Assembly: GCA_964498125.1 (NCBI GenBank)
Contig: CAZCGE010000051.1
Coordinates: forward strand, 14,794 to 78,793
DNA from: CAMDBL01 sp964498125
GTDB taxonomy: Bacteria > Pseudomonadota > Alphaproteobacteria > Rhizobiales > Hyphomicrobiaceae
Length of the DNA stretch: 64,000 nt
Reading direction: 5' to 3'
Shown here: piece after piece, positions 17,905-27,933 of the stretch
How positions within the stretch are numbered: the first letter of the stretch is position 1
Layout of the letters: each line of letters starts with the position of its first letter
Notes under the pieces: model-generated
What the model saw: only the letters and a program-made list of their open reading frames with translations
Told to the model about the DNA's origin: nothing
The model's database searches: none
Program-made: the position numbers and the translations under genes

Positions 17905-20685
17905 TCAGCCGCCAGCCAGAGCCTTCAGCCGAGCCTCGATTGCAAGCAGTGCCGCGGGTGCCTTGGCGCCATCGGGCCCGCCGGCCTGCGCCATGTCCGG
18001 CCGGCCACCGCCGCCCTTGCCGCCGAGCGCTTCGGCGCCGGCTTGAACGAGATCGACGGCGCTGACCGAGGCGACCAAATCCGCCGTGACGCCGACCGCC
18101 AGCCCGGCCTTGCCGTCCTCGGTCACGCCGACGATGGCGACTATGCCGCTGGCGACCTCCTTCTTGCCGTCGTCGACAAGACCACGCAAATCCTTGGGAT
18201 TGAGACCTTGCACCGAGCGGGCCAGAAATTTGAACCGGCCGATCGTGCGAATCGCGGGCGCGGGTGCCGCACCATTCGTCCCGCCTGCACCGCCGAGCGC
18301 GACCTGTCGCTTGGCATCGCTGAGTTGTTTCTCCAGCGAACGACGTTCATCCATCAGCCCGCGAACCCGCTCGACGACATCGTCCGGCTTGGTGCGCAAC
18401 AGCGCGGCGAGTTCGCGCACGCGGGCGTCCTGCTCGGCGAGATAGGCGCGCGCGCCTATCGCCGTCAGCGCCTCGAGCCGGCGCACACCAGCAGCACTGC
18501 CGCTTTCCGCCACGATCTTGACCAGGCCAATATCTCCCGTCCGGCTCGCATGCGTGCCGCCGCACAGCTCGACCGACCAGGCCTTGTTCGGCGTACGCGG
18601 GGTCAGACCCTGCGGGTCTGACCCCATTGCGCCGGTCGATCCCGGGATCAGACCCGCAGGGTCTGACCCCGGCTCACGGCCCATCGACACGACGCGCACT
18701 TCCTCGCCATACTTTTCGCCGAACAACGCCATGGCGCCCGACTGCCTGGCGTCCTCGATCGCCATCAGCCGCGTCTCAATGGCTGTGTTTTGCAGAATGA
18801 CGGCATTGGCGAGCCGCTCGATGGCGGCGATTTCATCGGCACTGACGGGCTTGGAATGCGAGAAGTCGAAGCGCAGGCGATCGGGCGAGACCAGCGAGCC
18901 CTTCTGCGCGACATGGGTGCCGAGCACCTGGCGCAGCGCCTCGTGCAGCAGGTGCGTGGCCGAATGATTGGCGCGCGTCGCATTGCGCTGCCCGGCGTCG
19001 ACGATCAGCTCGACGGCCTCGTCCGGCTTGAAGCTGCCAGCCTCCACCTTGCCCAGATGCACGAGCAAGTCGCCGAGTTGCTTCTGGGTGTCGCTGACGC
19101 GGAATACCGCGCCATTGGCGCCGCGGATGACGCCGGCATCGCCGACCTGACCGCCCGATTCGCCATAGAATGGGCTCTGGTTGACGACGATCGCGCCGTC
19201 CTCGCCGGCGGCCAGGGATGTCGCCGCGGCGCCACTCTTGACGAGCGCCTTGACCACGCCCTCGGCTGCGTGCGTGTCATAGCCCAGAAATTCGGTGGCG
19301 CCGGCCTCCTCGCGCAACTCGAACCAGACGGTACCGGTCGCCGCGTCGCCCGAACCCTTCCAGGCACGACGGGCATCCACTTTCTGCTTGGCCATGGCGG
19401 CGTTGAACTGGTCGGTGTTGACGCCAATGTCGCGGGCACGCAGTGCATCCTGGGTCAGATCGAGCGGAAAGCCATAGGTGTCGTAAAGACGGAAGGCGAC
19501 ATCGCCGGCCAGCACGTCGCCGGAGCTGAGTTTGGACGAGGCCTCGGCCAACAGGCCCAGGCCCTTTTCCAGCGTCTTGCGGAACTTCGTCTCCTCGAGC
19601 TTGAGGGTCTCGGTGACAAGGGCCTGCGCGCGCACCAGATCGGGATAGGCGTCGCCCATCTGCCGCACGAGGGCGGGCACCAGCCGGTGCATCAACGGTT
19701 CCTCGGCGCCGATCAGATGTGCGTGCCGCATGGCCCGGCGCATGATGCGGCGCAATACGTAACCGCGGCCCTCGTTGGCGGGCAGCACGCCGTCGGCGAT
19801 GAGAAAGCTGGTGGCGCGCAGATGATCGGCGATGACGCGATGCGAGGCCTTGTGCTCACCGCGCGCGTCGACACCGGTGGCATCGACAGAGGCGGCGATC
19901 AGCGCCTTGAACAGGTCCGTCTCATAGTTGTCGTGGGTGCCCTGCAAGACGGCGGAGATGCGCTCCAGGCCCATGCCGGTGTCGATCGACGGCTTGGGAA
20001 GCGGCACCCTGTCGATGTGTGCCGCAGACCCGTCTTCGGCAGGATGCGCGCGCTGCTCGAACTGCATGAATACGAGATTCCAGATCTCGATGAAGCGATC
20101 GCCATCGGCATCCTTGGAGCCGGGCGGGCCACCTGGAATCTTCGGTCCATGATCGAAGAATATTTCGGAACAGGGACCGCAGGGCCCGGTGTCGCCCATC
20201 TGCCAGAAGTTGTCCGAGGTGGCGATGCGCACGATCTTGTCGTCGCCAAAGCCCGTCAGTTTCTTCCAGATGCGGTGCGCGTCATCGTCCTCGGCATAAA
20301 CCGTCACCATCAGCCGCTTGGCGTCGAGGCCGTACTCCTTGGTGATGAGGCGCCAGGCGTGCTCGATCGCCTGCTCCTTGAAATAGTCGCCGAAGGAGAA
20401 ATTGCCGAGCATCTCGAAAAATGTGTGATGGCGGGCGGTATAGCCGACATTGTCGAGATCGTTATGCTTGCCGCCGGCGCGGACGCACTTCTGCGAGGTC
20501 ACGGCGCGCTTGTAGGGGCGGCGCTCCTGGCCGGTGAAGACGTTCTTGAACTGCACCATGCCGGCATTGGTGAACATCAGCGTCGGATCGTTGCGCGGCA
20601 CCAGCGGGCTGGAGGCGACCACCTCGTGGCCGTGCTTGCGGAAGAACTCGAGGAACTGCGTGCGGATTTCGGTGACGCCGGTCAT
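17905..20685 (-). CDS. alaS: Alanyl-tRNA synthetase with an in-frame palindromic-element insertion
   Basis: 926 residues. Charges tRNA-Ala and edits mischarged Ser/Gly. The N-terminal class II catalytic core begins MTGVTEIRTQFLEFFRKHGHEVV, the editing domain has HSATHLLHEALRQVLG, and the second zinc/editing motif ELCGGTH places Cys708 and His712. A C-terminal oligomerisation/C-Ala domain follows. Directly before that motif the usual VVSMG...SVELCGGTH junction is interrupted by about 27-30 extra residues (about 671-700), encoded by two inverted copies of a 27-bp palindrome at 18599-18625 and 18644-18670. The frame stays open, so the protein should still be made. Confidence 0.95.
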   Translation of the reverse strand: MTGVTEIRTQFLEFFRKHGHEVVASSPLVPRNDPTLMFTNAGMVQFKNVFTGQERRPYKRAVTSQKCVRAGGKHNDLDNVGYTARHHTFFEMLGNFSFGDYFKEQAIEHAWRLITKEYGLDAKRLMVTVYAEDDDAHRIWKKLTGFGDDKIVRIATSDNFWQMGDTGPCGPCSEIFFDHGPKIPGGPPGSKDADGDRFIEIWNLVFMQFEQRAHPAEDGSAAHIDRVPLPKPSIDTGMGLERISAVLQGTHDNYETDLFKALIAASVDATGVDARGEHKASHRVIADHLRATSFLIADGVLPANEGRGYVLRRIMRRAMRHAHLIGAEEPLMHRLVPALVRQMGDAYPDLVRAQALVTETLKLEETKFRKTLEKGLGLLAEASSKLSSGDVLAGDVAFRLYDTYGFPLDLTQDALRARDIGVNTDQFNAAMAKQKVDARRAWKGSGDAATGTVWFELREEAGATEFLGYDTHAAEGVVKALVKSGAAATSLAAGEDGAIVVNQSPFYGESGGQVGDAGVIRGANGAVFRVSDTQKQLGDLLVHLGKVEAGSFKPDEAVELIVDAGQRNATRANHSATHLLHEALRQVLGTHVAQKGSLVSPDRLRFDFSHSKPVSADEIAAIERLANAVILQNTAIETRLMAIEDARQSGAMALFGEKYGEEVRVVSMGREPGSDPAGLIPGSTGAMGSDPQGLTPRTPNKAWSVELCGGTHASRTGDIGLVKIVAESGSAAGVRRLEALTAIGARAYLAEQDARVRELAALLRTKPDDVVERVRGLMDERRSLEKQLSDAKRQVALGGAGGTNGAAPAPAIRTIGRFKFLARSVQGLNPKDLRGLVDDGKKEVASGIVAIVGVTEDGKAGLAVGVTADLVASVSAVDLVQAGAEALGGKGGGGRPDMAQAGGPDGAKAPAALLAIEARLKALAGG
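18599..18625. repeat. GGGGTCAG palindromic element, copy 1 (inside alaS)
   Basis: 12-bp arms GGGGTCAGACCC and GGGTCTGACCCC around a TGC spacer. Read on the alaS strand it encodes GSDPQGLTP. It is the inverse of copy 2, from which it is separated by 18 bases. Confidence 0.9.
18644..18670. repeat. GGGGTCAG palindromic element, copy 2 (inside alaS)
   Basis: Same palindrome as copy 1 but in the opposite orientation (GCA spacer) and with one arm mismatch (GGGATC for GGGGTC). Read on the alaS strand it encodes GSDPAGLIP. Confidence 0.9.
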
Positions 20686-20732
20686 GGATGCCCATCTTGG
20701 GGAAGCGTGGCGGGGAGGCCGTCCTGGAATGC

Positions 20733-20834
20733 CAGAGCGCTTGCCACTCGAATTGAATCTGGGGACAGCGCTCTAGTCCCTTGTTTGTCGCACTTTTTAC
20801 GCCAAACCGGTACCCACTTTGGCGGAAAATGCTC
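20733..20834 (-). repeat. Dispersed intergenic repeat, copy A
   Basis: About 100 bases whose minus strand reads GCATTTTCCGCC, then GTGGGTACCGGTTTGGCG, then an A-rich segment and GGGACTAGAGCGCT. It contains two stem-loops: CGCCAAA/TTTGGCG (20800-20806 with 20818-20824) and AGAGCGC/GCGCTCT (20734-20740 with 20768-20774). A second, diverged copy is at 22352-22423. I associate this type of non-coding repeat with Hyphomicrobiales genomes. Confidence 0.75.
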
Positions 20835-21027
20835 GCATCGTTCAGTCCGGTGTTGTCCCGGCTGACACCCACATCATCGACTGCCGCCAGGCCGTCATGC
20901 AGGCCGGCCGGTGCGGCGATCGGTTTATTGGGCGCCGGGCGCAACCCGCACACGGCGCGTTTGTAGCCGGGCCCAACCTGCCTTGTCCAGGAAACGGCGC
21001 GCAGAAACGGCGCGCCGCAAACAGCAC

Positions 21028-21060
21028 GGGCCGCGCCAGGTGTCACACCCAGCGCGGCCC
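21028..21060 (-). terminator. Hairpin downstream of recA
   Basis: GGGCCGCGC pairs with GCGCGGCCC, a 9-bp GC stem with a 15-nt loop, 41 bases past the recA stop. It lacks a U-run on the recA strand, so it may stabilise the 3' end rather than terminate by itself. Confidence 0.5.
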
Positions 21061-21101
21061 GAACGCCCTTGCATCTTGCAGGTATGTCTCGACCGCGGCC
21101 C

Positions 21102-22253
<1,152 letters not shown>

Positions 22254-22305
22254 TGCGTTCACCTTATGGCATGGGTTGTGGGTCAGCAATTCACCGAGTC
22301 GGGTT

Positions 22306-22320
22306 GTACCTGATTTGTTC
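22306..22320. promoter_or_regulatory. Probable LexA (SOS) box of recA
   Basis: GTAC-7 nt-GTTC, one mismatch from the alphaproteobacterial LexA direct repeat GTTC-N7-GTTC, located 53-67 bases upstream of the recA start. It would put recA under LexA control. Confidence 0.6.
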
Positions 22321-22351
22321 CAGGTTGTCACCCCCTTTTTGTTCTACTCAT

Positions 22352-22423
22352 GCATTTGCCGCCATAGTGGGCACCGGTTTGGCGCGGAAAATGTGCAATA
22401 CAAAGGACTGGAGCGCTTTCGCC
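22352..22423 (+). repeat. Dispersed intergenic repeat, copy B
   Basis: Plus strand reads GCATTTGCCGCC, then GTGGGCACCGGTTTGGCG, an A-rich spacer and GGACTGGAGCGCT, matching copy A at 20733-20834 in the opposite orientation with several differences. The two copies bracket recA. Confidence 0.75.
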
Positions 22424-22957
22424 GGGCCTGTGGACAGCCAAGGTCGATCAGAACTGCCGCGACGATCGCACTGTCGGGCGCACAGAGGCATTCCCGTGCG
22501 CTGACTGCCGCAAGGACGCCGCCAACTTGCACAGACGCATTCGACGATCCGCGACGCTGTTAACCATCCGCTCGGATGCCGGACGCCCCTGACGGCCGGC
22601 ACTGCTGCATGCTGGGTCTTGGCTAGGTGGTTGAGCCAATGTCGTATATGCTGGTGCGCATCGCCGCCATGTGGACGGCTACGCGGAGACTTGGTTCTGC
22701 ATCCCCGATGCGGCACTGCAATGTCCAAGCAACTGAACACCGAAGCCGCTGCAAGAGGACGGTTCACGCGGCCCCCACCAGGGGGCGGGGACCCCAGCGG
22801 TGCGAAACTGAAATCGCCGACGTTAAACCGCCGCTGACGCCGTCAGCCGGATTTGCGGCTGGTCGTCTGTTCACTGATCGCGACTGCGGTCCGATCAGCA
22901 GCGCGCGCCGACTGCAAGAGGGACGAAGCCGACGTCGAAGTTACAATGGAGTGCGCT

Positions 22958-23152
22958 GTGTCTGAGCATAAATACAAGGTGGGCCAGACTGTCACCTTCG
23001 CGCCTGGCCGGTCCAGCATGCAGGCCTGGTCGAGCCGCTACACGATCATCAAGCTGCTGCCGCCCGAGGGCGGCCAGAACCAGTATCGCATCAAGGGCGT
23101 TTCGGAGGTGTTCGAGCGCATGGCCAAGGAAACCGACCTGTCGCGCGACTGA
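22958..23152 (+). CDS. Small conserved-looking hypothetical protein
   Basis: 64 residues from GTG 22958 (read MSEHKYKVGQTVTFAPGRSS), with GGAG 6 nt upstream; an ATG at 22946 would add four residues. The sequence KYKVGQTVTFAPG...YTIIKLLPPEGGQNQYRIKG looks like a small beta-barrel and matches a type of short protein I have seen in Hyphomicrobiales, of unknown function. No signal peptide or membrane segment. It ends 15 bases from the convergent patatin gene. Confidence 0.7.
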   Translation: MSEHKYKVGQTVTFAPGRSSMQAWSSRYTIIKLLPPEGGQNQYRIKGVSEVFERMAKETDLSRD

Positions 23153-23167
23153 AGCCAGCCGCCGGCG

Positions 23168-24289
23168 TCACGTCATGGGCCGGATCATTCGCCGATGCTC
23201 CTCGTCCTGATAATTGGCGCGGCGTTCGATGCGGGCGCCGTCGAGCGCATCCTCCTCGCCTTCCAGCAGGCCGCGGATATCCAGCGTCGAGCGCTGGCCG
23301 ATATCGTTGAAATGGCTGCCGAGCCAGCGTTCGGCGCAGATGCTCCCAGCTTGGAAGAGCACGTCGAGAAACTCCTTCTCGGCATTGAGTTTCGAGGATG
23401 CCCCCAGCGGCAGCAATGTCGCTTCGTCAGCGATGCAGTGCACCAGGACACGGCGATAGCCGGTGCCCTGCATGCGGCCGGCGTCGATCAGGCGCGTGAC
23501 AAAATCGACGGTCCTCAGCTCGTGCAGCAACGAGGCATTGAACGTGATCTCGTTGAGCCGATCGATGATGTCGCGAGCGCGGCGCGGCGTGCCAGGCCGG
23601 CGAATCGGATTGATCTGCACCAGCAGCACATCGTCGGAGATCGCGTCATCGAACAGCGGCCACAGCGCCGGATTGCCCATGAACCCGCCATCCCAGTAGG
23701 GCATGCCGTCGATGACGACAGCCTGCTGCATCAGCGGCAGGCAGGCCGACGCCAGCACATGGTCGACGGTCAATTCGTGACGGCGGAAGATCTTGGGCCG
23801 GCCTGTTTCCACGTTGGTCGCCGAGATGAAAACCTTGACCGCCTCGCAGGCCCGCACCCTGTCGAAGTCGACGAGCCGCGCGATCAGATCGCGCAGCGGA
23901 TTGAAGTTGAGCGGATTGATCTCATAGGGACTGGCCAGCCGCGACAGGAGATCGAACCACATGTAAGCCGGTGAGGCATCGACGCTCCAGGAGCCATTGA
24001 TGACCTCGAGCGGCGAGCGGCGCAGCGGGCTCATCGCGGCGGCTGCGACGCCCTCCCAGAACCGGCGCAGCACGCAACGCGCCTCCTCGCGCGAGCCGCT
24101 GGCGAGCCCATCGGCGAGGACGACCGCATTCATCGCCCCGGCCGACGCACCGGTCACCGCCTCGATGGCGATGCGGTCGTCGGCCAGCAGGCGGTCGACG
24201 ACGCCCCACGTGAAAGCGCCATGCGAACCACCGCCTTGCAGGGCGAGGTTGATGCCTTTCACGGCCGCTGGTGCCGATCCCTTGGCCAT
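23168..24289 (-). CDS. Patatin-like phospholipase
   Basis: 373 residues. The patatin catalytic dyad is visible: Ser49 in GASAG (TGASAGAMNAVVLADG) and Asp200 in DGG (YWDGGFMGNP), with the oxyanion stretch LALQGGGSHGAFTWGV at 16-30. Members hydrolyse acyl esters of phospholipids; many bacterial ones act inside the cell and some are secreted effectors. No signal peptide is present. The long C-terminal part (about 260-373) is helical and variable. It is followed on the same strand by nothing closely linked, and the GST gene lies 43 bases upstream. Confidence 0.9.
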   Translation of the reverse strand: MAKGSAPAAVKGINLALQGGGSHGAFTWGVVDRLLADDRIAIEAVTGASAGAMNAVVLADGLASGSREEARCVLRRFWEGVAAAAMSPLRRSPLEVINGSWSVDASPAYMWFDLLSRLASPYEINPLNFNPLRDLIARLVDFDRVRACEAVKVFISATNVETGRPKIFRRHELTVDHVLASACLPLMQQAVVIDGMPYWDGGFMGNPALWPLFDDAISDDVLLVQINPIRRPGTPRRARDIIDRLNEITFNASLLHELRTVDFVTRLIDAGRMQGTGYRRVLVHCIADEATLLPLGASSKLNAEKEFLDVLFQAGSICAERWLGSHFNDIGQRSTLDIRGLLEGEEDALDGARIERRANYQDEEHRRMIRPMT

Positions 24290-24332
24290 GACCGTCGAAC
24301 TCCGCCGCCGCCCTGCGTCTGCTGGTGTGCCG

Positions 24333-25013
24333 TCAGCCCTTGGCGAGGTGCCCGAACATGTGGCGGCGCGCCTCCTCGTCCATCTCGGTCTTGAAGGTGT
24401 GCTTCGTCTTCAGGGCCTCGGCGCGCGGCGCGGCCGGCCGGGCGTTGACCTCGTCGACGAAGCGCTTGAGGTTGGGGAACTTGGTCCAGGCGGTCTCGCC
24501 GACGACAAAGGGCACCAGCCGCGCCCAGCCCCACAGTGCCATGTCGACGATCGTATAGGTGTCGCCGAGCATGAATTTGCGGTTGGCGAGATGGGCATTG
24601 AGAATGCCGTAGTGGCGCTCGACCTCGAACTGGTAGCGGTCGATGGCGTAGGCGATCTTGTCCGGCGCATAGGCCTTGAAGTGCACCGCCTGGCCCGAGA
24701 ACGGCCCGACGCCGGAGGCGACGAACATCAGCCAAGAGAGCATCTCGCCGCGCGCCTTGGGCGTGTTGGCCGGCATGAACTTGCCGGTCTTCTCGCCGAG
24801 GTAGAGCAAGATGGCATTGCTGTCGAACACGGTGGCGTCGCCGTCGACGATGACCGGCACCTTGGCGTTGGGATTGACGGCGAGAAAGGCCGGCGCATGC
24901 TGCTCGCCCTTGCGCGTGTCGACCGGAATCGCCTCGTAGGGCAGGCCCATTTCCTCGAGACAGAGCGCGACCTTCATCGGGTTGGGCGCGGTGCTGTAAT
25001 AGAACTTCAACAT
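24333..25013 (-). CDS. Glutathione S-transferase, YfcG/YghU-like
   Basis: 226 residues. N-terminal thioredoxin fold (MLKFYYSTAPNPMKVALCLEEMG, with VNPNAKVPVIVD carrying the cis-proline and FDSNAILLYLGEKTGKFMP binding the glutathione gamma-glutamyl group) and a helical C-terminal domain. The NPNAKVP/VFDSNAILLYL pattern is that of the nu-class (YfcG/YghU/Ure2p-like) enzymes, which often show disulfide reductase or peroxidase activity. The substrate is unknown. Confidence 0.88.
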   Translation of the reverse strand: MLKFYYSTAPNPMKVALCLEEMGLPYEAIPVDTRKGEQHAPAFLAVNPNAKVPVIVDGDATVFDSNAILLYLGEKTGKFMPANTPKARGEMLSWLMFVASGVGPFSGQAVHFKAYAPDKIAYAIDRYQFEVERHYGILNAHLANRKFMLGDTYTIVDMALWGWARLVPFVVGETAWTKFPNLKRFVDEVNARPAAPRAEALKTKHTFKTEMDEEARRHMFGHLAKG

Positions 25014-25188
25014 GGCGATGACATCCTGATGGTGTTGCGGGGAACGTCGGCGTCACCTATAGCGCGCCCGCACGCCAACCGCCAACCCGTGTGATGCCGC
25101 ACACCGTGATGGCGCCGTTTCCCGCTGCCTCGACTTCGGTTAGGCTGGCGAGCAGGCTCGATGCAACCGGGCCCCTGGGGAGCGCGTC

Positions 25189-26244
25189 ATGCCAAACATC
25201 GTCCGTCGCACATTCTTGTCCATCGCCGGCGCCGCGGTGGCCGCGCCCGCCGTCATGCGTGTCGCGCGCGCGCAGACGCCACAGGTCACGCTCAAGCTGC
25301 ATCACATGCTGCCAGCGCCAGCGCCGGGACATCGCGCGTTCCTCGCGCCATGGGCCGAGAAGGTGATGAAGGCGTCGCAAGGCCGCATCAAGATCGACAT
25401 CTTTCCGTCCATGCAGCTCGGCGGCACGCCGCCGCAGCTCTACGATCAGGCCCGCGACGGCGTCGCCGATCTGGTCTGGACCGTGCAGGGCTACACGACC
25501 GGACGCTTCCTGCGGACCGAGGTGTTCGAGCTGCCGTTCGTCGCCTCGTCCCGCTCGATCGTCAATGCGCAGGCGCTGACCGAATTCGCTCAGACGCACC
25601 TGAAGGACGAATATCGCGACGTGCATCCGATCGCCATCTGGGCGCACGACCAGGGCGTCATCCACGCCAACCGGCCGGTGACCCGGCTCGAAGATCTGGC
25701 CGGCCTCAAGCTGCGCTTCCCGACGCGGCTCGCCGGGCAGGCGCTCAAGGCGCTCGGCGCGACCACGATCGGCATGCCGGTGCCGCAAGTGTCCGAGGCA
25801 TTGGCGCAGCGCGTGATCGACGGCTGCGTCGTGCCGTGGGAGGTGGTTCCCGCGATCAAGGTGCACGAGCTGGTCCGGAACCACACCGAGATCCCGGGCA
25901 CGCCGACGCTCTACGTCGCGACGTTCATTTTCGCCATGAACAAGACGAGCTACCAGGCCTTGCCCGCCGACCTGAAGACCATCATCGATGCGCACTCCGG
26001 CATGGAGGCCGCCAAGATGGCCGGCAACGCCTGGGACAGCTCGGGCCCACCGGTGCGCGAGATGGTGCGGACGCGTGGCAACACCATCATCACGCTGGCG
26101 CCCGAGGAGGTCACCCGCTGGCGCGCCGCCACCAGGCCGGTGGTCGATGCCTGGCTGGCCGAAGCCAAAGCCAAGGGGATCGACGGCGAGCGGCTGCTGG
26201 CCGATGCCCGCGCCCTGATCGCCAAATACGAGAAGGCTGGCTGA
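25189..26244 (+). CDS. TRAP-type substrate-binding protein, DctP family (orphan)
   Basis: 351 residues from ATG 25189, with GGGGAG 7 nt upstream. The N-terminus MPNIVRRTFLSIAGAAVAAP has the twin Arg-Arg of a Tat-type signal, cut near ARA-QTP. The mature part is DctP-like: LKLHHMLPAPAPGHRAFLAPWAEKV, then GGTPPQLYDQARDGVADLVWT and RFPTRLAGQALKALGATTIGMPVPQ, which includes the conserved carboxylate-binding arginine. DctP proteins capture C4-dicarboxylates and other organic acids for a DctQM permease, but no Q or M gene is here, so it must work with a distant permease or as a sensor. Confidence 0.88.
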   Translation: MPNIVRRTFLSIAGAAVAAPAVMRVARAQTPQVTLKLHHMLPAPAPGHRAFLAPWAEKVMKASQGRIKIDIFPSMQLGGTPPQLYDQARDGVADLVWTVQGYTTGRFLRTEVFELPFVASSRSIVNAQALTEFAQTHLKDEYRDVHPIAIWAHDQGVIHANRPVTRLEDLAGLKLRFPTRLAGQALKALGATTIGMPVPQVSEALAQRVIDGCVVPWEVVPAIKVHELVRNHTEIPGTPTLYVATFIFAMNKTSYQALPADLKTIIDAHSGMEAAKMAGNAWDSSGPPVREMVRTRGNTIITLAPEEVTRWRAATRPVVDAWLAEAKAKGIDGERLLADARALIAKYEKAG

Positions 26245-26727
26245 GCACGGCCACGGCGGAAGCGGCTCGGGTGATTCAATCCATCCCTCCCTCCCTCGCT
26301 CCCTCCGCCTTCCCGGAAGCCGCGCAGCGTGATGCTCTCGCCACATCCCCAAAGGCCGATGGCGCGGCTATCCGGGATCTTCACCGTTCTGAAGCGGGTG
26401 AAGATCCCGGCTCTCCGCCACGCCGTCAACGGCGCGGCGGAGAGCCGGGAAAGCGAGCGGAGAGGGAGAATTGCCCTGCTTCGCAGCTCTATTCAAAATG
26501 CTCGAGCTTGACCATCGGATGCCGCGGCCGATATGGTCCGCCACCGTTGCGGGCGGACATGATCGTCGTCGGCGGTTGCGTCGGCTTGACCCCAACCGGA
26601 AGGGGATCGATCTCTTGCATCGATGCGCGCAACACTGAAATTCCACCTACCAGGTTCATTGTGGAGTGCCGAGCACGCCTTTGCGAATGGCAACGGAAGA
26701 TCGATCTCCATGAACCGGAGACAGCCA
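26245..26727. other. Intergenic region with nested palindromes
   Basis: 483 bases without a supported gene. It contains a C/T-rich stretch (26282-26316) and a compact double-palindrome element (26372-26449). Downstream is the leader of the secreted hydrolase. Short frames over the element are palindrome artefacts. Confidence 0.6.
26372..26449. repeat. Double palindromic element
   Basis: Two perfect 14-bp stems sharing five bases. CCGGGATCTTCACC (26372-26385) pairs with GGTGAAGATCCCGG (26397-26410). CCCGGCTCTCCGCC (26406-26419) pairs with GGCGGAGAGCCGGG (26436-26449), with an inner GCCGT/ACGGC. Because the shared bases can be used only once, the full stems are mutually exclusive. It may end the DctP transcript or be a REP-like repeat. 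Confidence 0.8.
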
Positions 26728-27717
26728 ATGAACCGTTCACCGCTCCGGATGACGATTGCGGGACTGGCCGCAGCAGCCATCTTAGCGCCTTCGGCGGCAT
26801 CGGCGGATCGGCTGGTGGTGGTCACCAGCACGCGGATGTCGCCCCCCGGCGGGCCGCCCGTTACGATCAAGACCCTGGTGCTGGCGCCGCAATTCAAGCC
26901 CGTGTTTATCATACCTGTGGTGCCCAGGGCAGTTCTCATATTGCTGCCCGGCGGCGGCTGGCTCGACATCGACGCCGCCAACCCCGCGAATGCCGTGCCA
27001 CGACGGCTCGCCGGCAACTTCGTGGTGCGGACACGCGAAGGTTTGGCGGGCCAGGCGTTCTTGACAGTGCTGGTGGACGCGCCTTCCGACCGGCAAAACG
27101 CCACCGGCATGACCGGCGGCTTCCGCACCAGCGATGATCATGCCAGAGACCTGACCGCAATCATCACCTACTTCAAGCCCAGGTTCGTCGCCGGCAAGGT
27201 CAGGATTGGCGGCGTAATCTACGGAGCTGACGCCATAAACAGCCCGGTCGTCGTAATCGGTTCCAGCTCGGGGGCAACCTCCGCTGTCCTTGCGGCCCAA
27301 AGACCATTGCCGCAACCTCCCTTGGTGTTTCCCGGCGGCAATCGAAAAGTGAACGGCGTCGTTCTTGCCGCTTCCGTCACGACCGGAACTACAAACATCA
27401 ACAGCTTGGCACTCACTGCGATCAATCAGCCGGTGCTGTTCGTCCACCATGTCAATGACGGCTGCATCTACTCGAAGTATAGGAACGCCACTGATGCCGC
27501 CTACACAATGATGAAGGCATCGGTAAGAGTGAGCTTCGCGGAAATCACCGGTACTCCGGTCGGGCCCGTGGATCCTGCGGACCCCGACCCGGCGATCAAC
27601 CCTGATCCGTGCGGGGGGCCGGGCACCATGGGCTACCTGCTCCATGGGTTCAACGGGGCGGGGGCTGCCGCCCTCGACGCGATCCAAAGCTGGATCAGCG
27701 CCACGCTGAAGCGCTGA
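26728..27717 (+). CDS. Secreted alpha/beta-hydrolase-fold protein
   Basis: 329 residues from ATG 26728 (MNRSPLRMTIAGLAAAAILA), with GGAG 7 nt upstream; an ATG 18 bases earlier lacks such a site. Signal peptide to about SASA-DRL. The chain has every hydrolase landmark: LLPGGGW (oxyanion, about 73-78), the nucleophile elbow GSSSG with Ser180, Asp244 in HHVNDGC, and His306 in LLHGFNG. The region around 280-300 is Pro/Asp rich (DPADPDPAINPDPCGGPG). Probably an extracytoplasmic esterase-like enzyme of unknown substrate. Overall family assignment rests on these motifs only. Confidence 0.7.
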   Translation: MNRSPLRMTIAGLAAAAILAPSAASADRLVVVTSTRMSPPGGPPVTIKTLVLAPQFKPVFIIPVVPRAVLILLPGGGWLDIDAANPANAVPRRLAGNFVVRTREGLAGQAFLTVLVDAPSDRQNATGMTGGFRTSDDHARDLTAIITYFKPRFVAGKVRIGGVIYGADAINSPVVVIGSSSGATSAVLAAQRPLPQPPLVFPGGNRKVNGVVLAASVTTGTTNINSLALTAINQPVLFVHHVNDGCIYSKYRNATDAAYTMMKASVRVSFAEITGTPVGPVDPADPDPAINPDPCGGPGTMGYLLHGFNGAGAAALDAIQSWISATLKR

Positions 27718-27933
27718 GCGGAGCAACGCTGGTCACGCCGGGGCCTCGACGGCCGCACAATGGCCCACAGCGTAACTCTGCGCCGAAGGGCTGTTCGTGC
27801 GGAGGTGGTGCGCGCCGACCTCGCGACATCCGTTGGCGATGCGCCGGCAATCTGCTTATTGTCGGCGGGATGCTGTCCGCGGGGCGGCACGTCCCACGAT
27901 CGCGCCCCGCCTTCCGTCGAGCAAGGGGATGCC

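Larger units (their letters stand above)
20686..21101. other. alaS-recA intergenic region
   Basis: 416 bases without a supported gene. It holds the promoter side of alaS, one copy of a dispersed intergenic repeat (20733-20834) and a strong hairpin 41 bases past the recA stop (21028-21060). A small duplication AAACGGCGCGC occurs twice at about 20992-21017. Confidence 0.6.
22254..22957. other. recA upstream region
   Basis: 704 bases without a supported gene between recA and a small plus-strand gene. It contains the probable SOS box (22306-22320) and the second copy of the dispersed intergenic repeat (22352-22423). Overlapping short frames at 22348-22965 have no ribosome site or family resemblance. 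Confidence 0.55.

Noticed and set aside
18790..20865. 691-codon plus-strand open frame over alaS
   Set aside because: It mirrors the strong alaS coding frame, a common effect of high GC; no motif and no ribosome site.
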